Below are positions 58,660 to 64,000 of a stretch of DNA of 64,000 bases, piece after piece. This DNA comes from an uncultured Clostridia bacterium. GTDB lineage: Bacteria > Bacillota_A > Clostridia > TANB77 > CAG-508. Every line of letters begins with the position of its first letter. Within the stretch, counting starts at the first letter, position 1. The position numbers and the translations under genes were made by a program. The stretch is from assembly GCA_947624715.1 (NCBI GenBank), contig CANQLO010000006.1, positions 1 through 64,000 of the forward strand, read 5' to 3'. The notes under the pieces are model-generated. The model did not search any database. It saw nothing but the letters and a program-made list of their open reading frames with translations, and was not told the origin of the DNA.

Positions 58660-61614
58660 TTATTTTAAAAAATTGTATTTTTTATATTTTACATAAAATA
58701 TCATACTAACACCTATTAAATTTACTATAACTATTATTAGTATTATTGCTGTTATTCTTCCTGTTTGTGGTAATTTTCCTGATGGAATTCTTCCATCTTC
58801 CTCCGGATTTTTTCCATCTTGTATATTATTTTCTTTTGTTATCTCCTGTACTGCTAATTTTCCATTATTACCTAAATATGTAACAATATTATATCTTTCA
58901 TTTTCTTGTACATCACCATAATCTGGTGCATAATAAATATCTGCTGTTTTTGTAGTGTTACTTTCTTTTTTATTAGCTAAATAATTTAAATCTCCTATTC
59001 TTTTAGATCCTTTTTTTGTTACGACAACAACATTTGTTCCTTTGTTATTTACAACATTATCTATTACTGTATCATAATATGTTAAATAACTTTCTCCATT
59101 CTCACCAAAAAATTCTTTTCCTTTATGTGATGTAGCATACTGTACATACCTTCCTTCTGTGCCATCACTCTTTTCTTCTGGTACATAATAATCTATTGCA
59201 AAATAATATGTTTCTTCCGGATCTATTTGATCTAAATCTGTTACTGGATCTGATAATAATACATTTCCTCCTGTTTCCTTTAGTTCTCCTTCTCCTTTGT
59301 TATTTCCACCGCTAGATTTTTTATAAATAGTTAGATTTTTTTGAAATACATAAAATCTATTATCTGATGATGGCATAAATGTTATTGATGCATCACCATA
59401 TGTTTCTCCACTATAATAATTAGAATAGAAATATGTATTTTTCTTCTTTACTCCATCTTCTTCTATTTCTTCTGTTTCCTTTGATAAATATTCTTCTGAT
59501 ACTTTTGTTAAATCAATCTCATTATCCTCATTAATTATTTGACTACTTATTCCTACTGTATAAATTACTCGAATTGGTAATATATAATCTGTCATTTTAT
59601 TAGTTTCATATTTATCTACTTGATTAAATTCATTAAGTTTTATGATGTCTAAATAAATTGGTATAGCATTGTTAGGAATGACAATATGCAGTGATTCATC
59701 ATAATCCAAATTTGCGTTATTTTTGCCATTATCTTTGCTTTTTTCATCCCAAATTTTTATTTCACTTAATTTAAATTTAACTTCTTTTTCATAACTTGGA
59801 TTAATAATTTCTAAATCATTATTATTTGAATCAACAACTTTATAATATTGCTTAGATATTTCTTGTTCATTAATTTTTTCTACAATAGGCTCTCCATCTT
59901 TAATTATGTTATATTCTTTACCAAATAATAATAATTCTTTTATTTCTTTTATTTCCATATACTTTCCTATTGGATCTACGTATGATAAATCATTAAAATT
60001 TTTTGTTTCATCATCATCATTTCCAATTGGATTAAATTCTGTACTAGAAATAACTTCTGAAAAAAATTCTTCTATGTCTTCTGATTTACTGTCTCTAAAA
60101 GTATCATTATAATAAATATTTCTGATAACTTCTTCGTTAGTAACTTCATTATCTTCTTGCAACTTATTTATTTTAAAATTTATTCGATTATTATCAGCAT
60201 CATAAAAATTTGTAGAAATGCCTGTTGGAGATTCTTGCCATTGTTTCCAAAGTTTATATGCATCTATACTATCTTGTTTAAAATCCCAGTTTACATCTGT
60301 TAAATCTTCTTTAAAGTATTCTTTAGGATTAAGAGTTGTGTATACCCTTGGTACCTGCCATTTAGTTGTTTCTTCACTAATCATTTCTGTTGTATCAACA
60401 CTTATTGTATGTATTTTAAAATCTACTGAATCATTATATTGAGCTACACCAGATTGTTTAAATATTTCTTCATATTTCTTTTGTACTTTAACTTTCATAT
60501 AAGATGCTGTCATTAAAATATCTAATATGGTCTCTCTACCACCCTTTCCTACTTCATTTGATTCAGTTCTATATTTTTTATAAATATTATTATAATTTGT
60601 AAGTGAATTTACAATTGGAACATTATACCATTCAGTTCCCGCAGTAGTGCTACTATTCTTTAGTGAATAATTTGAAGCTCCATCTGTCATTATTATTGCA
60701 GCTGGTATACGCATAACTTCACTATCTGCTTTATCATATAATTCTTGAAATCCTTTATAAATTCCTGCTTGCATATTTGTGTTATATCCTATGCATGCAC
60801 CAACTCTTTGCCTTTTTTCATATGGCATATTATTAGTATAATTATTTCTAACAGTACGATTAATAATTTCATTTCCATCTTTTTTTGCATGTGCACGAAG
60901 AGTATATGCACATGATCCACTTTTATTTAATTCTCTCTCATTATAACTCTTAAAATCCTCAACCGTAATATATTCATTACTATTTTCTACTTTTGTGTAA
61001 TGTCCTAATTCCATAAGTGTATATGCTGTACCTCCATATACTACAACACATACTCTATTTTTCTCATTATCATTCATCAATTTGTCTATTGCATTATTAA
61101 CTGCGTTAACTGTTGCTTGAATTCTTGAATGTGCTATACGAGTTTGTTCATCATCATGTTCAAGTTGATCTATAACATCTGTTCCCATAGAACCTGACAT
61201 ATCAATAATCATTGAAATATCTAATGCTGTCATTTGTTTTACAGATTGACTTGAACCCAATGCTGAAAATACTGTTAAAAAGTCATCATCATATTGTATA
61301 TTAAATTTATTATCTAAAGTAACTTGTCCATCTCCATTATTTGCATAGACTGACTTATCTGTCCATACACGACCGTTGTATCTTCCTCCCATAATATTCA
61401 AATTTTCTTTATAATCATCCACTGTACTTGCATCAGCTATACGCACAATATTGGTATTATTTGATTGCATTTGATTTTCATTAGTATTTTCGGATAATTC
61501 TTCTGTTTTTGCAAATATAAATGTATAAGCATTTATATTTATAAGTAATATAATTATTAGGATTAAAATAAATTTATTTTTTAATTTACTATAAATTCTA
61601 TTCAACTTTTTCAT
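58660..61614 (-). CDS. VWA-domain surface adhesin with LPQTG sorting signal
   Basis: About 984 residues. A signal peptide (FILILIIILLININAYTFIFA) is followed by a von Willebrand A domain from about residue 125 with the MIDAS motif DISMIIDMSGSMG. Beta-rich pilin/adhesin-like regions follow, ending in the sorting signal GKLPQTG, a hydrophobic helix and KYKKYNFLK. Metal-dependent VWA adhesins of this form make pilus tips or bind matrix. The ATG at 61614 is chosen because the signal peptide starts there; the frame extends further upstream without a good ribosome site. About 340 bp upstream (61615-61953) shows no gene. Confidence 0.88.
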   Translation of the reverse strand: MKKLNRIYSKLKNKFILILIIILLININAYTFIFAKTEELSENTNENQMQSNNTNIVRIADASTVDDYKENLNIMGGRYNGRVWTDKSVYANNGDGQVTLDNKFNIQYDDDFLTVFSALGSSQSVKQMTALDISMIIDMSGSMGTDVIDQLEHDDEQTRIAHSRIQATVNAVNNAIDKLMNDNEKNRVCVVVYGGTAYTLMELGHYTKVENSNEYITVEDFKSYNERELNKSGSCAYTLRAHAKKDGNEIINRTVRNNYTNNMPYEKRQRVGACIGYNTNMQAGIYKGFQELYDKADSEVMRIPAAIIMTDGASNYSLKNSSTTAGTEWYNVPIVNSLTNYNNIYKKYRTESNEVGKGGRETILDILMTASYMKVKVQKKYEEIFKQSGVAQYNDSVDFKIHTISVDTTEMISEETTKWQVPRVYTTLNPKEYFKEDLTDVNWDFKQDSIDAYKLWKQWQESPTGISTNFYDADNNRINFKINKLQEDNEVTNEEVIRNIYYNDTFRDSKSEDIEEFFSEVISSTEFNPIGNDDDETKNFNDLSYVDPIGKYMEIKEIKELLLFGKEYNIIKDGEPIVEKINEQEISKQYYKVVDSNNNDLEIINPSYEKEVKFKLSEIKIWDEKSKDNGKNNANLDYDESLHIVIPNNAIPIYLDIIKLNEFNQVDKYETNKMTDYILPIRVIYTVGISSQIINEDNEIDLTKVSEEYLSKETEEIEEDGVKKKNTYFYSNYYSGETYGDASITFMPSSDNRFYVFQKNLTIYKKSSGGNNKGEGELKETGGNVLLSDPVTDLDQIDPEETYYFAIDYYVPEEKSDGTEGRYVQYATSHKGKEFFGENGESYLTYYDTVIDNVVNNKGTNVVVVTKKGSKRIGDLNYLANKKESNTTKTADIYYAPDYGDVQENERYNIVTYLGNNGKLAVQEITKENNIQDGKNPEEDGRIPSGKLPQTGRITAIILIIVIVNLIGVSMIFYVKYKKYNFLK

Positions 61615-61953
61615 TATAATTAACTCTTCCCACTTCTCATTATATATTAAATAGTAACAAATAATTAAATCATTTACAATAATACTAAATAAAGTCATAT
61701 AAATTTAAAATTAATGAAAATATATTGTAATAATTTATACAAAATTGTCATTATATACGTTATTTTATTTTTTTCTATTTACTTATTTCAAATTATTAGT
61801 TATATACTTTTCATTTATGATTGATAGTATTTCTATAGCTTTTTTATTAAATTAAATTTTCTTTTAATATTTTCATCTTCAATTTCCATTGATAATTCTC
61901 TCTACTTTCTTCTTTTTTGAACTATACTGTACACATAATAAATACTTCTTTTC

Positions 61954-64000
61954 TTATTTTTCAATTTTTTCTTTTAAATCTTTAATTACACTTGTTATTT
62001 TTTTCTTTTCTTTTTTCTCATCTGATTCATTTTTTATTGCAAATGCTATTAGTAAAGCTCCTACAACTAAAAGATATATCCACCAAGGAATTGAAAACCA
62101 AAACTCTCTTGTAAGTACAAATGCATTTACTATTATAGAGGTTAAGGTTGCAATAAATACAGCTCCATATTTTTTGAAATAGCTTAATACTAAAATTGCT
62201 ACTAAAAATAATACAAATATCATTCCATCAACTACATTTACATACATTCCTAATGAAACAGCATATATTAAAAATAGGACTATGTATTCAAAAGTATCTT
62301 GAGATTTCTTACTATAATTTTTTATTACTCCTTTTAATAATGCAAGAGCTAATAATGTAGTTCCAATGATTCTAACCGAATTATATTGTACATTAAATTT
62401 ATTTAATAAAGAATTATATAGTGCAAATATTCCTATAAATAAGCAAGTTTTAAATATATCTTTATCCTTTCTTTCATTCATAAATATTAAATTTATTAGT
62501 GACCATGCTATGAATATTCCTTCTTTTACAAAAGTATTTTCTAAGAATAATACAGTTGTAATTGCAAACAAAGTAGAATATAGAGTGTCTATTGATATTT
62601 TTCTCTTGTATACAGATAAAGCTGTTAATATAAGTGTTGATAAAATAATTAATATTTCAAAGTATATATTGTTTTTAATAAATCTATTAAATGTTAATAT
62701 TGTTAAAAATCCTATTACAGGAATAATTCTTAAAACCTCATTTTGTTTTTTTCTATAATTATTAAATATTAAGTAACCTGATACAACAAATCCTATAATC
62801 AAATTAATTAGTTTGTTTTCGCATTTTATTGTTCCAGCCACATATAATATGCCAATAAAAATTTGTGAAATTGCAAAAATTCCTTTTTTTAGTGATGAAG
62901 ATTCGTTATATATTTTTAGGTCACTAATTTTTAAAAATACTAATGCAAAGATAATGTAAATATAAAAATCAGCTTTTAGCATATCTAAAATTTGCGTAAC
63001 TGTCATTATTATTGTGCATGGAATTAAATATCCATATACATTAGTTTCCTTTTTAATAATTTGATTCTTTCTTATGTATGCAATTGAAAATATTAAGGCT
63101 TCTAATCCATAGAATATAAATGGTTTCATAAATTGTGTTTTAAGTATAGTACTATATAGAGCCAATATTATTATATAAAGTGCATTCATTATTAAAGAAC
63201 TTTTACTTAAATCATTGTCTTTTGTTGAAAGTGCAATTCCCTCAATAAGCATATACATGCTTATTGAATATAACATTCCTATCAATAATTTCATATCAGT
63301 TGAAACATTCATATAAACTAGTGACAAATAGATACCAAATAGGTATACAACTAGATTAATAAAATATGAAAATAGTCTTGGTTCACTTTTCTTTAATAAC
63401 ATAAAATTAATTGCAAGTAGAGGTAACAATATCAGCATTAAATCTTTAGCTAAAAATAAGAAAGGTATTACAATTATTGATACCGTAAATGAAATAATTG
63501 TTGAAAAAATATATAGTGTTTTTGGCGCTTTTAACATATTTCTAAATAGCGCTAACAAGCAACTATATATTAGCAAACTTATTAAAACTATTAATACATC
63601 ACTTTCAAAGATTAGAGTGAAAAACAATATAGAAGTTATTTGTGATAAAATAGATCCACATAAAAGTATATTATCATTTTTAGCTTTGTAAAATGCTATA
63701 TAAATAATTGCTAATAATATCATTGTGCAAGTTAGATAAACAAATCTTCCATCACCATTTATAGACAAGTATTCTCCAAATAGTCCAAAAATTGAGCATG
63801 AAATAAGGGCTATCGGAATGTATGCCATTGCTAAATAAAAGAAAGCTTTACTTGCTTTAGGCAATTTAAATTTATTTTTCGCAATTGAACTTGCTCCCCA
63901 AAATACACCTATCAATAAGAATATTACAACAGTTTTTACTATATCTGATAATATATTCCATGTTGATGCTAGGAATACTATTGCAGCTAAAATAATAAAT
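61954..64000 (-). CDS. Multi-pass membrane protein, 5' end beyond the window
   Basis: The reading frame is open to the window edge, so only the C-terminal 680 or so residues are seen. More than fifteen hydrophobic segments alternate with short basic loops (DUF2157/DUF2339-like layout with WGASSIAKNKFKLPKASKAFFYLAMAYIP near the visible start, read in parts). It ends in a lysine-rich tail (DEKKEKKKITSVIKDLKEKIEK in segments). Function unknown; possibly envelope polysaccharide or membrane stress related. Confidence 0.7.
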   Translation of the reverse strand, partial: FIILAAIVFLASTWNILSDIVKTVVIFLLIGVFWGASSIAKNKFKLPKASKAFFYLAMAYIPIALISCSIFGLFGEYLSINGDGRFVYLTCTMILLAIIYIAFYKAKNDNILLCGSILSQITSILFFTLIFESDVLIVLISLLIYSCLLALFRNMLKAPKTLYIFSTIISFTVSIIVIPFLFLAKDLMLILLPLLAINFMLLKKSEPRLFSYFINLVVYLFGIYLSLVYMNVSTDMKLLIGMLYSISMYMLIEGIALSTKDNDLSKSSLIMNALYIIILALYSTILKTQFMKPFIFYGLEALIFSIAYIRKNQIIKKETNVYGYLIPCTIIMTVTQILDMLKADFYIYIIFALVFLKISDLKIYNESSSLKKGIFAISQIFIGILYVAGTIKCENKLINLIIGFVVSGYLIFNNYRKKQNEVLRIIPVIGFLTILTFNRFIKNNIYFEILIILSTLILTALSVYKRKISIDTLYSTLFAITTVLFLENTFVKEGIFIAWSLINLIFMNERKDKDIFKTCLFIGIFALYNSLLNKFNVQYNSVRIIGTTLLALALLKGVIKNYSKKSQDTFEYIVLFLIYAVSLGMYVNVVDGMIFVLFLVAILVLSYFKKYGAVFIATLTSIIVNAFVLTREFWFSIPWWIYLLVVGALLIAFAIKNESDEKKEKKKITSVIKDLKEKIEK

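Overview
The window is strongly AT-rich. Consensus TTGACA/TATAAT promoters, strong AGGAGG ribosome sites, a single-chain 461-residue glycyl-tRNA synthetase, RNase J, sortase-type surface proteins and a DUF951 protein all point to a low-GC Bacillota, most likely an uncultured gut-type member of Clostridia. No gene here fixes a genus.

Left host block (1-10976): engB, a CBS-pair protein, DUF951, gltX, an unknown protein, an acyl-CoA-synthetase-type ligase behind a TetR regulator, mreB, glyQS, DUF1294 and an unknown gene. Between them lie several long perfect inverted repeats, a REP-like repeat at the end of engB, and two places where a gene's 3' end has been copied downstream.

Prophage (10977-49993, about 39 kb): a siphovirus-type prophage sits in the 3' end of rnj (RNase J). 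A 28-bp perfect repeat of the rnj 3' end marks attL and attR. The right arm (+ strand) carries cI, a DUF3644 gene, dinD and the integrase. The divergent - strand carries cro and then a recombination/replication block: DUF1351, Bet, an MBL hydrolase, an HNH-like protein, a replisome organiser, a helicase loader, a PAPS-reductase-like protein and a RinA-like activator. After a terminator come a toxin-antitoxin pair, a region rich in structured RNA (tRNA-Ile(UAU), a 179-nt tRNA-Leu-like RNA and other folded elements), and then the late genes in standard order: terminase, portal, minor capsid, scaffold, capsid, connectors, tail, tape measure, tail tip, holin and endolysin.

Right host block (49971-64000): rnj with a perfect promoter, a GH3 beta-glucosidase, a compositionally different GT2 glycosyltransferase, tRNA-Met and tRNA-Tyr, then cell-surface genes (leucine-rich-repeat protein, DUF5684-like repeat protein, VWA adhesin with LPQTG) and a multi-pass membrane protein cut by the window edge.

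The most unusual signals are all in the prophage. (1) Three genes (RelE-like toxin, PAPS-reductase-like, integrase) need a +1 frameshift, each at an identical CGGA where the C must be skipped. (2) Two perfect + strand promoters, each followed by a short terminated RNA, lie antisense to the early operon. (3) A cloverleaf with a pseudoknot forms the leader of a small membrane-protein gene. (4) There is a cluster of tRNA and tRNA-like or folded RNAs. (5) An A10 run where a -1 shift would add an Ig-like domain to the major capsid protein. Several small genes were located by reading the sequence directly: DUF951 and microproteins of 34, 36, 45, 47, 48, 49, 54, 56, 58 and 59 residues.
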